Both the position numbers and the translations under genes were made by a program. Of a stretch of 64,000 nt of DNA, positions 17,674 to 26,368 are shown one piece after another. This DNA comes from an uncultured Saprospiraceae bacterium (GTDB taxonomy: Bacteria; Bacteroidota; Bacteroidia; Chitinophagales; Saprospiraceae). The notes below the pieces were generated by a model, which was given only the letters and a program-made list of their open reading frames with translations, searched no databases and was not told the DNA's origin. Every line of letters begins with the position of its first letter. Within the stretch, counting starts at the first letter, position 1. Where the stretch lies: assembly GCA_937926205.1 (NCBI GenBank), contig CALEYL010000074.1, positions 62,001-126,000 of the forward strand, read 5' to 3'.

Positions 17674-19164
17674 TTAATGCTTGTTTTTTCGCCGGAACCA
17701 CCTGAATAACCAACATGGTTCTTTCCTGGGACAGCCCGGACACCTTAAGTTAGGAGGACAGGACTTACACTCTGAAGAAGCTACAATCAAAGTTTCATCC
17801 AGATTGGTGTAAATGGTATCCTTGGTACCAGCAAAAGTAATCTTTGCTTTAGGCTGAATTTTTGTACCGGCAGCAAGGCAATCCTCTTTTTTTACTTTGA
17901 TGTAAAGGTAATCCTGACAAGCTTCAGCAACAACTTTGGGATACATCTTTGAGTTCTGTTTGAGCCCCGGCAAACCTTTAGGGTACTTTATCAAAAATTC
18001 ATTTTTTGGGGGCGTATAGTTCAAATTGTAATTTATCGGAGCCATATGCCCATCCGTATCGTTGTTGTGCTGAATTGTCGCCGGATGCAAATGATTCAGG
18101 TCCATTAAAGAGACCATAACGGTGTCTGTTGGCGCTTCTCCGTCATTTTGATAGTCAATTCGATAAGTCAGGTACTCATTAAAGCCGCATTCGCATAATT
18201 CTTTTTTATCGACAGCTAAGCGGTTAGGGTCATGAGGTTTAGGCTTGGGTTTAAACACAAAAGTGGTGTCGACAAGTACGGTATCAGGGGTTCCGCCCGG
18301 CCCTACTTGTAGGGTATCGTAAGACCCCTTGAATGAAGCAGCTCCGGGATAAGTATCAGATGGAATGTAATTTCCGTTTTTCTTAAAAATAAGGTGAATG
18401 ATGACCTGTTGGTTAGCCGGTACAGTACCGTTGTTGCTAATGCTAAGCGATTGCGGAGCCCCCAGGGTATTGGAAACCGTAGCGCCAATTTTGGTACTAT
18501 TCATTTCATTTCCCCAAATAAATCCTCCGTAAGATAAAAAGTCAGGGAATTCAATTTGTATCGGAGCATTGATCATCCAATCCTTCTTTACCAAAGTCAT
18601 AAATACCCAGGGTTCTGTTGTTGGTGGTAAATAAGTATTTGCCGGCGATGTGTTATGCTCCGGAACGGTTGTATAGGCAGGAAATTCATGCCAGTAAATG
18701 TTCCAACTGCTGTAAAGATGAAGTTCACTCCCTCCAAGATTGATCTCGGGAAACTGGTAGGAACTTCCGGTAACCGTAAATGGTGTTCCGCTGGCTAAAG
18801 CAGTTGTTCGTATAGGCTTACTTTTTCTGCTTTCATAGGCAATTACCTGATAGGTACCATTTGGTAATTCCAGGGTACTCATTGCAGTTTCCTTGGTATC
18901 GTCGATATCATCATAAATGGTATTTGGCCAAAAATAAGAGTAGTGATTATTTACATCTTCCAGACGATAAAAAAAGCCTACTGAGGATTCATAATCCGGG
19001 GTTGTATTGGATATTGGAGAGCCAATATCAAGTTTGGTTTCTATTTTAACAAGTCCTCCTGAATTTGTAGCTATCGCTATAGATTGTGCTGACAGAAGGT
19101 TCAGGGGAACACTTGAAATAAACAGGGAAATCAAGTAACACCAGTTTTTAAATAAATTTCTCAT
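17674..19164 (-). CDS. Secreted protein of unknown function, paralogue 1, CHAT operon
   Basis: A 496-residue protein starting at the ATG at 19164, which gives a signal peptide (MRNLFKNWCYLISLFISSV, ending LLSAQ). It is a paralogue of the gene upstream: both have FGYFYR/VGFFYR, a VIAYESRKSKPIRT/LIVYESRKSRPIRT strand, and the KPKPHDPN-L-VDKK motif followed by a C-x-C and a CARDB/DUF11-like domain (LTYRIDYQNDGEAPTDTV). The C-terminus is Cys- and basic-rich (SCPPNLRCPGCPRKEPC, then RWFRRKNKH). The stop is 14 bp before the TPR-CHAT start, so they are almost certainly cotranscribed. It could be a substrate or surface partner of the protease; that is inference. Confidence 0.7.
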   Translation of the reverse strand: MRNLFKNWCYLISLFISSVPLNLLSAQSIAIATNSGGLVKIETKLDIGSPISNTTPDYESSVGFFYRLEDVNNHYSYFWPNTIYDDIDDTKETAMSTLELPNGTYQVIAYESRKSKPIRTTALASGTPFTVTGSSYQFPEINLGGSELHLYSSWNIYWHEFPAYTTVPEHNTSPANTYLPPTTEPWVFMTLVKKDWMINAPIQIEFPDFLSYGGFIWGNEMNSTKIGATVSNTLGAPQSLSISNNGTVPANQQVIIHLIFKKNGNYIPSDTYPGAASFKGSYDTLQVGPGGTPDTVLVDTTFVFKPKPKPHDPNRLAVDKKELCECGFNEYLTYRIDYQNDGEAPTDTVMVSLMDLNHLHPATIQHNNDTDGHMAPINYNLNYTPPKNEFLIKYPKGLPGLKQNSKMYPKVVAEACQDYLYIKVKKEDCLAAGTKIQPKAKITFAGTKDTIYTNLDETLIVASSECKSCPPNLRCPGCPRKEPCWLFRWFRRKNKH

Positions 19165-19234
19165 GATAAAAACGTTTTTTGTGGTTAATGAATAAGCCAC
19201 CTGGGAAGCGTCAATATCTGCAACAGGGCAATTA

Positions 19235-20773
19235 TCAATCCCGATTTTTTTTGATTTTAGTGTCTACTGGCTTTGCCCTGCAATTCTGACAGTTTAAACT
19301 GATGATTTTAGAGCAGGGCATCGGCGCAGTATCCGTAGACTGTCCGGCGGTATAGAGCACATGGGTTTCACCAATATTAGTGTCGAGGTAACCGGGAACG
19401 TCTGCAAAGTAGACCCTTGCTATAGGTCGGATGAAAGTATTGTCTTTCAGGCAATCTTTGGTTTTTACCGTAAATTCAAAGTAATCCCAGGTCTCATCAT
19501 CCGGGACGCTATAGGGGACTGCCTGATTTTTGCCCGGTAAATTAATCCCTGTAATTTCAAAAGTTGGCGCAGGGGCAGCTCTGGGTCCCATATGAAACAA
19601 CATGGGCGCCCCTTTTTTTAGGGTATTTCCCCCTTTCGTTACCAAACTGGAAACATCCCATCCATCAGTATCCATCAATACAACTTTTACATCTTTTACC
19701 GGTCCCGTTCCAATGTTCTGAAATTCAACCCGATAGTTAAGATCAACTGCCTTGGCGCAGGGACAAATGGTCTTTTTATCCACCGTCAGGTTATTGGGAT
19801 CATGGGGTTTGGGTTTCACCGGAAGCGATAAAACGACAGGTTGGCCAGTCTCCAGCCGGGCGCTGAATTGAACGTATTCAGAAAAGAACTGGGCGCCAGG
19901 GTTCAACTGAAAAATAAGGTGGATGTGCGTTTGATCAGAGGCATTGTCCGGGGGGGTACCCCGTTTGATCAAAAGCTCCCCGGGGGTGGTACCTGGGGTG
20001 ATGGCAGAGGCCCAGGATGTAGCGGAATAATCTTCCTTTCTATTCCCGAAAATAGAGCCGCCATAGGTAAAAATTTTATTGTCATAATTCAGGGTGACCT
20101 GCTGTTGCCAATGCTGCAAAGAAAGCGTGATGAACAACCAGGGCTGTTGTGGGGCCTGAATGGCTGCAGTAGAAAAAGTATTGTGGTCAACAGGATCAAG
20201 AACGCTTTTTGTATCGGTAAAAACATTCCAGCTGTTTTCAATTTTGATGCCGGACGGCACATTATTAATCGTCATATCCACTGCCTGAAAAAAATTAGCA
20301 AAGCTGAGATGAGGAACGGGCACTTCAAAGATGACCGGGTTGGTCTTATCCTGAAGTAGTGTTCGGATAGGCCTCGATTTTCTGGATTCGTAAACGATTA
20401 AGGAATATTTTCCAGGCGGCAGTGCGATTGTTTTTTTGATGGAAAGCACTCCGTTTGGCAGATCATCTTTCCAATAATAGGCGCCTTCATTTTTGGGGAT
20501 ATTATCGGTACTATTTTCAGGGGCGCTGTCTATTCTATAAAAATACCCAAAAGAAGTTTCTCCGTTTTGGGTATCCATTGGATAGGGGTCATTGTTGGCC
20601 GGGATGGGGTCATTCGTGGTAAGATAGGTTTCAATGATTGTGTTGCCGTTGGTATCGGGGTAAACTTTTACCCTTTGGGCAGAAAGCAGGTTGACAAAAA
20701 ATAAAAAAAGAAAAAGGGATAAAAGAACGGCATGACGGAGCAATTCCGGCGTATTCCCAAAGTTGTTTCTCAT
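19235..20773 (-). CDS. Secreted protein of unknown function, paralogue 2, CHAT operon
   Basis: A 512-residue protein with a signal peptide (AVLLSLFLFLFFVNLLSAQ). The N-terminal half is beta-rich and ends with KPKPHDPNNLTVDKKTICPC; the second half is CARDB/DUF11-like (VDLNYRVEFQNIGTGPVKDV). The tail has NCQNCRAKP and a basic end (KIKKNRD). It is homologous along its length to the next gene, 70 bp downstream. The HDPN-L-VDKK motif recalls the DPNDKLVDP segment of the T9SS protein at 11.6-14.8 kb, a domain often seen in surface proteins of this phylum. No known enzymatic motif was seen. Confidence 0.7.
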   Translation of the reverse strand: MRNNFGNTPELLRHAVLLSLFLFLFFVNLLSAQRVKVYPDTNGNTIIETYLTTNDPIPANNDPYPMDTQNGETSFGYFYRIDSAPENSTDNIPKNEGAYYWKDDLPNGVLSIKKTIALPPGKYSLIVYESRKSRPIRTLLQDKTNPVIFEVPVPHLSFANFFQAVDMTINNVPSGIKIENSWNVFTDTKSVLDPVDHNTFSTAAIQAPQQPWLFITLSLQHWQQQVTLNYDNKIFTYGGSIFGNRKEDYSATSWASAITPGTTPGELLIKRGTPPDNASDQTHIHLIFQLNPGAQFFSEYVQFSARLETGQPVVLSLPVKPKPHDPNNLTVDKKTICPCAKAVDLNYRVEFQNIGTGPVKDVKVVLMDTDGWDVSSLVTKGGNTLKKGAPMLFHMGPRAAPAPTFEITGINLPGKNQAVPYSVPDDETWDYFEFTVKTKDCLKDNTFIRPIARVYFADVPGYLDTNIGETHVLYTAGQSTDTAPMPCSKIISLNCQNCRAKPVDTKIKKNRD

Positions 20774-20850
20774 GGCAAGGCTTGTTTAAACTGAAGTTTG
20801 TCGTAAAACAAATGTAATAAAAAAAGTCAATTTGTAAAGGAAACCGATTG

Positions 20851-20882
20851 AAAAACAGCGACCTGTGGTGAGCAGGTCGCTG
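20851..20882 (-). terminator. Intrinsic terminator of the Cys-rich gene
   Basis: CAGCGACCTG (20856-20865) pairs perfectly with CAGGTCGCTG (20873-20882) around a 7-nt loop. Read on the minus strand, it is followed by TTTTT (complement of 20851-20855). It separates the Cys-rich gene from the paralogue/CHAT operon. Confidence 0.8.
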
Positions 20883-20919
20883 CGGGGCGTTTTCAAATGG
20901 TTTTTTGGAGACGGGCCAT

Positions 20920-22056
20920 TTAGTCCTGAATGACCTTTATTGGGAAAGTTGTCTTTCCGCCAACATATGAGGTCACCTCCACTTCATCTACACAATATTC
21001 AACTTCGATGGAGTACGAGCCCGGAGGGACGTTCTTGGTAAGCAACGCCAGTTCTCTGGATTTACAGGAGCAAGGATCCAAACAATCGAAACAGAGGAAA
21101 CTATCCGGCACCAGTTGCATTTGAGCAAGCGGCTGGGTAGGAATGATGGTCAGTTTGGTAATCCGCAAACCTCTGAATTTCAAATCGGCATAAGGATTGC
21201 AAACCGTGAGGTACAACACCTCTGTGTCCGTCGATTCGATTTGATCGGTCGGCCCGTCGCCCCAATGCAGGTGGAAACACAAATTCAGTTTTTTGGATGA
21301 TAAGGCCTGGGTACACTTGGTAGGGGTATATGGGCGGGTGCAAAGCGCTGCATTTGCACTGCCGGGTATGATAAATTGTTTGCCCTTTGCCCTTTTTCCC
21401 AAAACAGCTTCCTGTTCGCCAGCCTTTTCATTGCAGCCATCGCATCCGCAATCGCAGCAATGACAATCTTCACATTCACAAACATCGCATTCGCGGTAGA
21501 TTTTTTTGACTGACAGCCTGAAAATCAGGAATTCGTCGTGGTTGAATCCTTTGAATGGAGTGCCGGGAGTGGTGTCGAGCCCGCTATCGTACCAGATAAA
21601 ATTTGCGTTCGCGCTGATCGAAGGGATATTCGGAAAGGGGTTATTGGCGGCTGGTTTATTCTTTGGGCCTTCCGTGGGTCGTTTCCAATAATGGTGGCAG
21701 TTTGCTTTTTCGATCTGTTCCAGCACCTGACTCTGAGGAGGTCTGGGACTGGAACTGTTATAGTTTATGCCGGTTGCAAATACTTCCCAGTCGGTTCCAT
21801 TCGTCAGGATGCCGTTGATTTCTGCAAGAAATCCATTGATCCCCCAGTCGTTACTCCAACATACAAAATAAAGATAGTCGCAACACGTAGCCGTTGTTTC
21901 AAAACGGGTGAAAGTGGGATGATTCTGAGAGGCAATAGCCTTCGCGCTTAGTTTTTCGCAACGCCCAACGTAGACATCGGTTTGATCGTCGCACCAAATG
22001 CTACCCGATATCGGCAGTTTTTGGGTACAAATCGAATCCTTGATTTCGTTTTCCAT
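20920..22056 (-). CDS. Cys-rich protein of unknown function
   Basis: A 378-residue protein without a signal peptide. Residues about 190-212 hold a dense Cys cluster (CDVCECEDCHCCDCGCDGC, ten Cys in 19 residues), suited to binding zinc or another soft metal; further Cys occur at TATCCDYLYFVCW, FLCFDCLDPCSC and elsewhere. The rest is beta-rich (GSYSIEVEYCVDEVEVTSY). I recognise no family. It has its own terminator and diverges from the ECF sigma gene, sharing the upstream region 22057-22290. The start at 22056 is the only good ATG. The abundance of Cys in a presumably cytoplasmic protein is unusual. Confidence 0.6.
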   Translation of the reverse strand: MENEIKDSICTQKLPISGSIWCDDQTDVYVGRCEKLSAKAIASQNHPTFTRFETTATCCDYLYFVCWSNDWGINGFLAEINGILTNGTDWEVFATGINYNSSSPRPPQSQVLEQIEKANCHHYWKRPTEGPKNKPAANNPFPNIPSISANANFIWYDSGLDTTPGTPFKGFNHDEFLIFRLSVKKIYRECDVCECEDCHCCDCGCDGCNEKAGEQEAVLGKRAKGKQFIIPGSANAALCTRPYTPTKCTQALSSKKLNLCFHLHWGDGPTDQIESTDTEVLYLTVCNPYADLKFRGLRITKLTIIPTQPLAQMQLVPDSFLCFDCLDPCSCKSRELALLTKNVPPGSYSIEVEYCVDEVEVTSYVGGKTTFPIKVIQD

Positions 22057-22161
22057 TAATAGTGTTTTTTAGAGTTAAAGAATTAATAATAAATCAGTTA
22101 TTCCTAAATCAGGAAAAACTTTAAATAGATCAAACATGCTTACTGATTAATAAGTATGCAA

Positions 22162-22216
22162 AGAGTTCCTTGTGACAAAACCACCTCCATTTTTTTTCTC
22201 TTCGTCACAAAACCAT
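22162..22216. promoter_or_regulatory. Direct repeat in the divergent promoter region
   Basis: GTGACAAAACCA (about 22,170) and GTCACAAAACCA (about 22,204) are near-identical direct repeats about 34 bp apart, upstream of the sigma promoter. This spacing of about three helical turns would suit a regulator binding one face, but no site is known. Confidence 0.3.
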
Positions 22217-22233
22217 TGAAATTGACTTATTTA

Positions 22234-22264
22234 TTCGATTAGTCTCTGCGTTTTCCTATTTTTG
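22234..22264 (+). promoter_or_regulatory. Candidate promoter of the ECF sigma gene
   Basis: TTCG at 22234-22237 (one mismatch to TTTG), a 19-bp spacer, then TATTTTTG at 22257-22264, an exact TAnnTTTG match. The inferred start near 22,271 precedes the ATG at 22291. Confidence 0.5.
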
Positions 22265-22290
22265 GCGAAAGCCATTCATTATTGAAGCGC

Positions 22291-22869
22291 ATGAACGCAG
22301 GACCAGTAGCTTTAAACAAGAATTTTGGGTTGTCGGAAACGGAGTTCCAACGCTTGCAGGAAGGCCTGAAACAAGGCAACCAGCAGCTTTTTGAGCAAAT
22401 TTTCCTGAGCCATTTCGAGCGTTGCCGTTCGTTGCTGGTGATGAAATACAGCGCGCGGCAACACGACGCTTATGATGTGGTGATGTGGAGTCTGGTACAA
22501 TTCCGGCGCCTCCTGATGGAAGGGAAGGTGGCGTATGGCAATCTGGAAGCCTATTTTATGCGCATAGCCGTTTCCAAATACCTGCGGGATCAAAAATCAG
22601 AAAAGGAGGTTCCCACAGAATCCTTTCCGGAAGAACTGGAACTACCAGCTACTTATCTGGAAGACGAAGAAACCCTGGCCCTGCTGGCGAAAGCTTTTAG
22701 CAGACTCGGTGACATTTGCCGAAAACTGCTCAAAGGGTTTTATTACGATAAACTGGACTTAAAAAGCATTACCGTATTGATCGGCGATTCTTCCGAGGCC
22801 AACACCCGCCAACGCAAGGTTCGCTGCATCAAGGAATTGAGACGGGTGTTTTTTGAATTAGACGGTTGA
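22291..22869 (+). CDS. ECF-like sigma-70 factor next to the CHAT locus
   Basis: A 192-residue sigma factor; the ATG at 22291 is preferred to a TTG nine bases upstream. Region 2 is QQLFEQIFLSHFERCRSLLV through AYDVVMWSLVQFRRLL and LEAYFMRIAVSKYLRDQK; region 4 is the divergent helix-turn-helix KLDLKSITVLIGDSSEANTR followed by QRKVRCIKELRRVF. It is distant from the sigma factor at 6967 and of the type found in Bacteroidota beside TPR and CHAT genes. The stop codon and last residues (LDG) fall in a GACGGTT heptad repeat. A membrane TPR protein follows after a repeat-filled gap of 156 bp and may be its regulator. Confidence 0.75.
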   Translation: MNAGPVALNKNFGLSETEFQRLQEGLKQGNQQLFEQIFLSHFERCRSLLVMKYSARQHDAYDVVMWSLVQFRRLLMEGKVAYGNLEAYFMRIAVSKYLRDQKSEKEVPTESFPEELELPATYLEDEETLALLAKAFSRLGDICRKLLKGFYYDKLDLKSITVLIGDSSEANTRQRKVRCIKELRRVFFELDG

Positions 22870-23002
22870 CGGTTGACGGTGGACGGTGGACGGTGGACGG
22901 TGGACGGAGATACTGCTACTATTTGCACTCTGCCCCCTTTATCCTTGTAAAACGGTGGATAATGAACAGCCCGTCCACCGTCTACCGTCTACCGTCTACC
23001 AA
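22861..23002. repeat. Heptad-arm composite repeat, reverse orientation, between sigma and TPR genes
   Basis: Left arm 22861-22907: GACGGTT then GACGGTG units, period 7. Core 22908-22940 is the reverse complement type (ATACTGCTACTATTTGCACT, then CTGCCCCCTTT). Right arm to 23002: CCGTCCACCGTCTACCGTCT units, the complement of the left arm, so the two arms could form a long stem. The sigma stop codon (22867-22869) is inside the left arm. Confidence 0.8.
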
Positions 23003-23025
23003 CTAAATAAAGCAACTTATTCTCC

Positions 23026-23721
23026 ATGAAAGCACCACTACGTGAACAACTCAGAGCACAATCCCTTCCTGAAGACGAGCTGACGGATACGGAACAGCAA
23101 TTGTTGCGTCAGGTGCTCGATCAGGATTTGCAGGCACAATGGGCCAAAGCATTGGCCGAAAAAGGCGTGCATCGCCAGGCTCCGGGAAACCTCATCCGCA
23201 GACTGCGCCCCTGGTTGGCTGCTGCAGCGGTCATCCTGCTTCTTGGTTTTGGCATTTGGTGGTTTATGAACACCTCACAATTGGATCCCCTGCAAATGGC
23301 GGCTCTTGAAGTTGAACAGCTTTCTGTTCCGGGAGGCGGATTTCAAAGAGGTGACGTACAAACAGATCCACAGCGCAGCGCAAGTTATACCGCCTACGAA
23401 AACGGTAAATTTCAAGATGCTTTGGACGGCATCACCCCCCTGCTCGCAGACAGTGCTGCGGAGGCTTCTGACCACATCCTTGCCGGACTTTGCAACCTGA
23501 AACTTCCCCAACCCGATTATAGCACTGCCATCCGTCATTTTTTGGATGCCCGCAACAGCGATTCCGGTAATTATGCCGACGACCTTCACTGGTATCTGGG
23601 ACTGGCTTATACCCTTTCTGGCAATAAAGCAAATGCGCTCGCGGAATTAAATGCTGTTGCAAATAGCCCGCAGAGCAGGAATTTTCGCAAGGCCGCTGAA
23701 TTGATTAAAGCGCTGGAATAA
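23026..23721 (+). CDS. Single-pass membrane TPR protein, probable sigma regulator
   Basis: A 231-residue protein. The N-terminal 55 residues are charged and helical (LPEDELTDTEQQLLRQVLDQ), a TM helix follows at about 63-83 (WLAAAAVILLLGFGIWWF), then an extracytoplasmic part with TPR-like repeats (AYENGKFQDALDGITPLLAD; DYSTAIRHFLDARN; WYLGLAYTLSGNKANALAEL). The layout - cytoplasmic helical domain, one TM, periplasmic sensor - is that of an anti-sigma factor, although no classical anti-sigma domain is recognisable. It follows the ECF sigma gene on the same strand. The pairing with TPR-CHAT across the divergent promoter is a recurring arrangement in the phylum as far as I know. Confidence 0.65.
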   Translation: MKAPLREQLRAQSLPEDELTDTEQQLLRQVLDQDLQAQWAKALAEKGVHRQAPGNLIRRLRPWLAAAAVILLLGFGIWWFMNTSQLDPLQMAALEVEQLSVPGGGFQRGDVQTDPQRSASYTAYENGKFQDALDGITPLLADSAAEASDHILAGLCNLKLPQPDYSTAIRHFLDARNSDSGNYADDLHWYLGLAYTLSGNKANALAELNAVANSPQSRNFRKAAELIKALE

Positions 23722-23862
23722 ACGAAAGATCATTCATCCACTCTCCTTTACAATTCAAGTCCACATTTCGACAACTCATCTTTTTTGTCGCAGCAAGCCG
23801 CATTTCGGCGCCCTAATTTTGGATCAACGGTTTGCAAGAGACAAGGTTGCAAGTTGATAAAT

Positions 23863-23938
23863 TAGTAAAGGGCAAAATGGCAAATATGCAAGAAAGCAAG
23901 ACCGTATTGCCCCTGCCAACTTGCCCTTTGCTCTTTAA
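23863..23938. repeat. Octad-arm hairpin element after the TPR gene
   Basis: The left arm has period-8 units (AGGGCAAA ATGGCAAA, then TATGCAAG AAAGCAAG); the right arm (GCCCCTGC CAACTTGC CCTTTGCT) is roughly its reverse complement. The result is an imperfect hairpin ending in CTCTTT, similar to the elements at 3240 and 37813. It could terminate transcription before the TonB receptor gene. Confidence 0.6.
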
Positions 23939-23974
23939 GCAAACCGGCTTTCTTTGATCAAAATCACACACGAA

Positions 23975-26368
23975 ATGAAGCGAATTCTCTTACTTTCCAT
24001 TTTTACAGTTCTGGCCTGGTTGCAATTGCAGGCACAGGTTCAAACAGTTAAAGGCCAAATCACCGACAAACAATCGGAAATGCCACTCATCGGCGCCACC
24101 ATCGTCTGGCTTGGCGATGGGCCACAAACAGGGGCAATTACGGATGTCGACGGTTATTTCTCACTCGAAAACATCCCGGTAGGCCGACAGGCTTTTCAGG
24201 TCAGCTACATCGGTTACAGCAACCTCACCATCCCGAATGTGGTGGTCACAGCGGGAAAAGAAGTGATCCTCAACCTCGCTCTTGAAGAAAGCATCACGAA
24301 ATTAGACGAAGTTGTGGTGACGGCTTCAGCAGAAAAAGACAAGGCACAGAACGACCTGGCGACCATCAGCGCACGCCAGTTCAGCCTCGAAGAAGTCAAC
24401 CGCTACTCTGGCGGCAGAAGCGATGTGGCTCGCCTGGCAGGCAATTTTGCCGGCGTGAGCACTCCGGATGACAGCCGCAACGATATCGTCATCCGTGGCA
24501 ATTCGCCCACCGGCGTTCTTTGGCGCATCGAAGGCATTCCAATTCCCAACCCCAACCATTTTGCTACTTTCGGAACAACGGGCGGACCTGTCAGCGCCTT
24601 GAATCCGAATATGTTGCGCAACTCAGATTTCCTTACTTCTGCTTTCCCTGCTGAATATGGCAATGCTCTGGCAGGTGTATTTGACCTTGGATTTCGCAGC
24701 GGCAACCGCGATAAAAACGAATACACGGTTCAATTGGGCGCCATCAGCGGTTTGGAGGCGATGGCAGAAGGGCCGATGGGCGGCGGTTCCTATGTGGTGG
24801 CAGCACGCTATTCTTTTGTTGGCATTGCCAAAGACGCAGGATTGCCCATTGGCACCAATGCAACGCCAAATTATCAGGATGTAGCGTTCAAGCTCGATTT
24901 TGCCAACAGCAAAGCCGGAAAATTTACCCTTTTTGGCATCGGCGGCCTGAGCGACATCGATTTTCTGCACGATGAAGTGGACGAAACCGACCTTTTTGCA
25001 GCATCTGACGAAGACGCTTACGCAAAAAGCCGCTTTGGCGTCATTGGTCTGCGCCACAACCTGATTCTGGACGAAACAGCCTATCTACGCACAGTAGTTG
25101 CGGCTTCTACTTCTCAAAACGCGTACGACAGTGACCGCTATTTTGATCAGGGCTCGGATGCAGAAAGGCTGCTTCGGATTACGGCCGTAGACAACAAAGA
25201 ATACCGGCTTTCTTTGTCCAGCTATCTGAACAAAAAATTCAGCGCACGCTTTACAGGCAGGGCAGGTATCCTCGCAGAAGGCTACGCTTATGACCTCGAT
25301 ACACAGGACCGAGACGATGCGCCTGACCTTAATGGCGACGGCGAACCGGATTGGCGCACCATTTATCGCTTTGACGACCAGACGAGCTTGTTGCAGGCTT
25401 TTGCACAAACGCAGTATAAAATGTCGCCCGAATGGACCCTGAACACCGGACTGCACGTCCAGTACCTCAGCCTGAATGAAACCGTCGCAATTGAGCCCCG
25501 GGTGGCGTTGAACTGGAATTTCCGGCCAGGCAGCACCCTCAATCTCGGCTACGGCCTCCACAACCAGGTACAACCCCTGCCCCTGCTCTTGCTGGAATCA
25601 ACAGATGCGGACGGAAACCTGCAGCGCAGCAATTTCGACCTTGGATTCACCCGCAGCCATCATTTTGTACTCGGTTACGATGTGAAATTGGGCAACAACT
25701 GGCGCGGCAAAGCAGAACTTTACTATCAATCTGTTGAAAATGTGCCGGTCGAAGCAACGCCGGGAAGTTTTTCAACCCTGAATGTGGGGGCAGATTTTGT
25801 CTTCCCGGATGATAAATTCAACTTAGTCAACGAAGGAACCGGTAAAAACTATGGCATGGAATTCACCCTGGAAAAGTTTTTCAGCAAAGGATATTACGCC
25901 TTGCTGACGGCATCTGTCTACGACAGCAAATACAAAGGCAGCGATGGAATCGAGCGGAACACGGCTTTCAACAATGGCTATGTGCTGAATGTATTGGCAG
26001 GCAAAGAATTTAAAATCGGCAAAGCCAAACGCCACGCACTTACCATCGACACCAAACTGACTACGGCAGGTGGCAGGTACTATACACCGGTTGATCTGGC
26101 GCTTTCGCAGCAATACGGTACAGAGGTGCTGGATCAATCAAAAGCCTTCAGCGAGCAGTTTGACCCCTACTTCCGCTGGGATGTCAAATTCGGAGTGCAA
26201 TTCAACAGCAAAAACCGCAAGTTGTCGCAGCAATTCTACTTCGACATCCAGAACGTGACAAACAACGAAAACATATTCGCACGCCGCTACAACAAACAAA
26301 CAAATCAGGTGAATGAAGTATACCAGATCGGCTTCTTCCCGGATTTTATGTACCGATTGCAGTTTTAG
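23975..26368 (+). CDS. TonB-dependent outer membrane receptor with CarboxypepD_reg-like domain
   Basis: A 797-residue receptor; the ATG at 23975 begins the signal peptide (MKRILLLSIFTVLAWLQLQA), preferred to a TTG at 23954. Residues about 24-115 are the carboxypeptidase-regulatory-like fold (VKGQITDKQSEMPLIGATIV ... DVDGYFSLENIPVG ... VSYIGYSNL). The plug follows (LDEVVVTASAEKDKAQND ... DIVIRGNSPTGVLWRIEGIP), then a 22-strand barrel ending with an aromatic residue (DFMYRLQF). It lacks the long SusC-type plug insertion, and no SusD partner is near, so it is not a typical polysaccharide pair. The substrate is unknown. A repeat array starts at its stop codon. Confidence 0.85.
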   Translation: MKRILLLSIFTVLAWLQLQAQVQTVKGQITDKQSEMPLIGATIVWLGDGPQTGAITDVDGYFSLENIPVGRQAFQVSYIGYSNLTIPNVVVTAGKEVILNLALEESITKLDEVVVTASAEKDKAQNDLATISARQFSLEEVNRYSGGRSDVARLAGNFAGVSTPDDSRNDIVIRGNSPTGVLWRIEGIPIPNPNHFATFGTTGGPVSALNPNMLRNSDFLTSAFPAEYGNALAGVFDLGFRSGNRDKNEYTVQLGAISGLEAMAEGPMGGGSYVVAARYSFVGIAKDAGLPIGTNATPNYQDVAFKLDFANSKAGKFTLFGIGGLSDIDFLHDEVDETDLFAASDEDAYAKSRFGVIGLRHNLILDETAYLRTVVAASTSQNAYDSDRYFDQGSDAERLLRITAVDNKEYRLSLSSYLNKKFSARFTGRAGILAEGYAYDLDTQDRDDAPDLNGDGEPDWRTIYRFDDQTSLLQAFAQTQYKMSPEWTLNTGLHVQYLSLNETVAIEPRVALNWNFRPGSTLNLGYGLHNQVQPLPLLLLESTDADGNLQRSNFDLGFTRSHHFVLGYDVKLGNNWRGKAELYYQSVENVPVEATPGSFSTLNVGADFVFPDDKFNLVNEGTGKNYGMEFTLEKFFSKGYYALLTASVYDSKYKGSDGIERNTAFNNGYVLNVLAGKEFKIGKAKRHALTIDTKLTTAGGRYYTPVDLALSQQYGTEVLDQSKAFSEQFDPYFRWDVKFGVQFNSKNRKLSQQFYFDIQNVTNNENIFARRYNKQTNQVNEVYQIGFFPDFMYRLQF

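Noticed and set aside
17660..17743. Longer start for the TPR-CHAT gene at 17743
   Set aside because: It would overlap the upstream gene by 70 bp and hide the hydrophobic N-terminus behind an unrelated extension.
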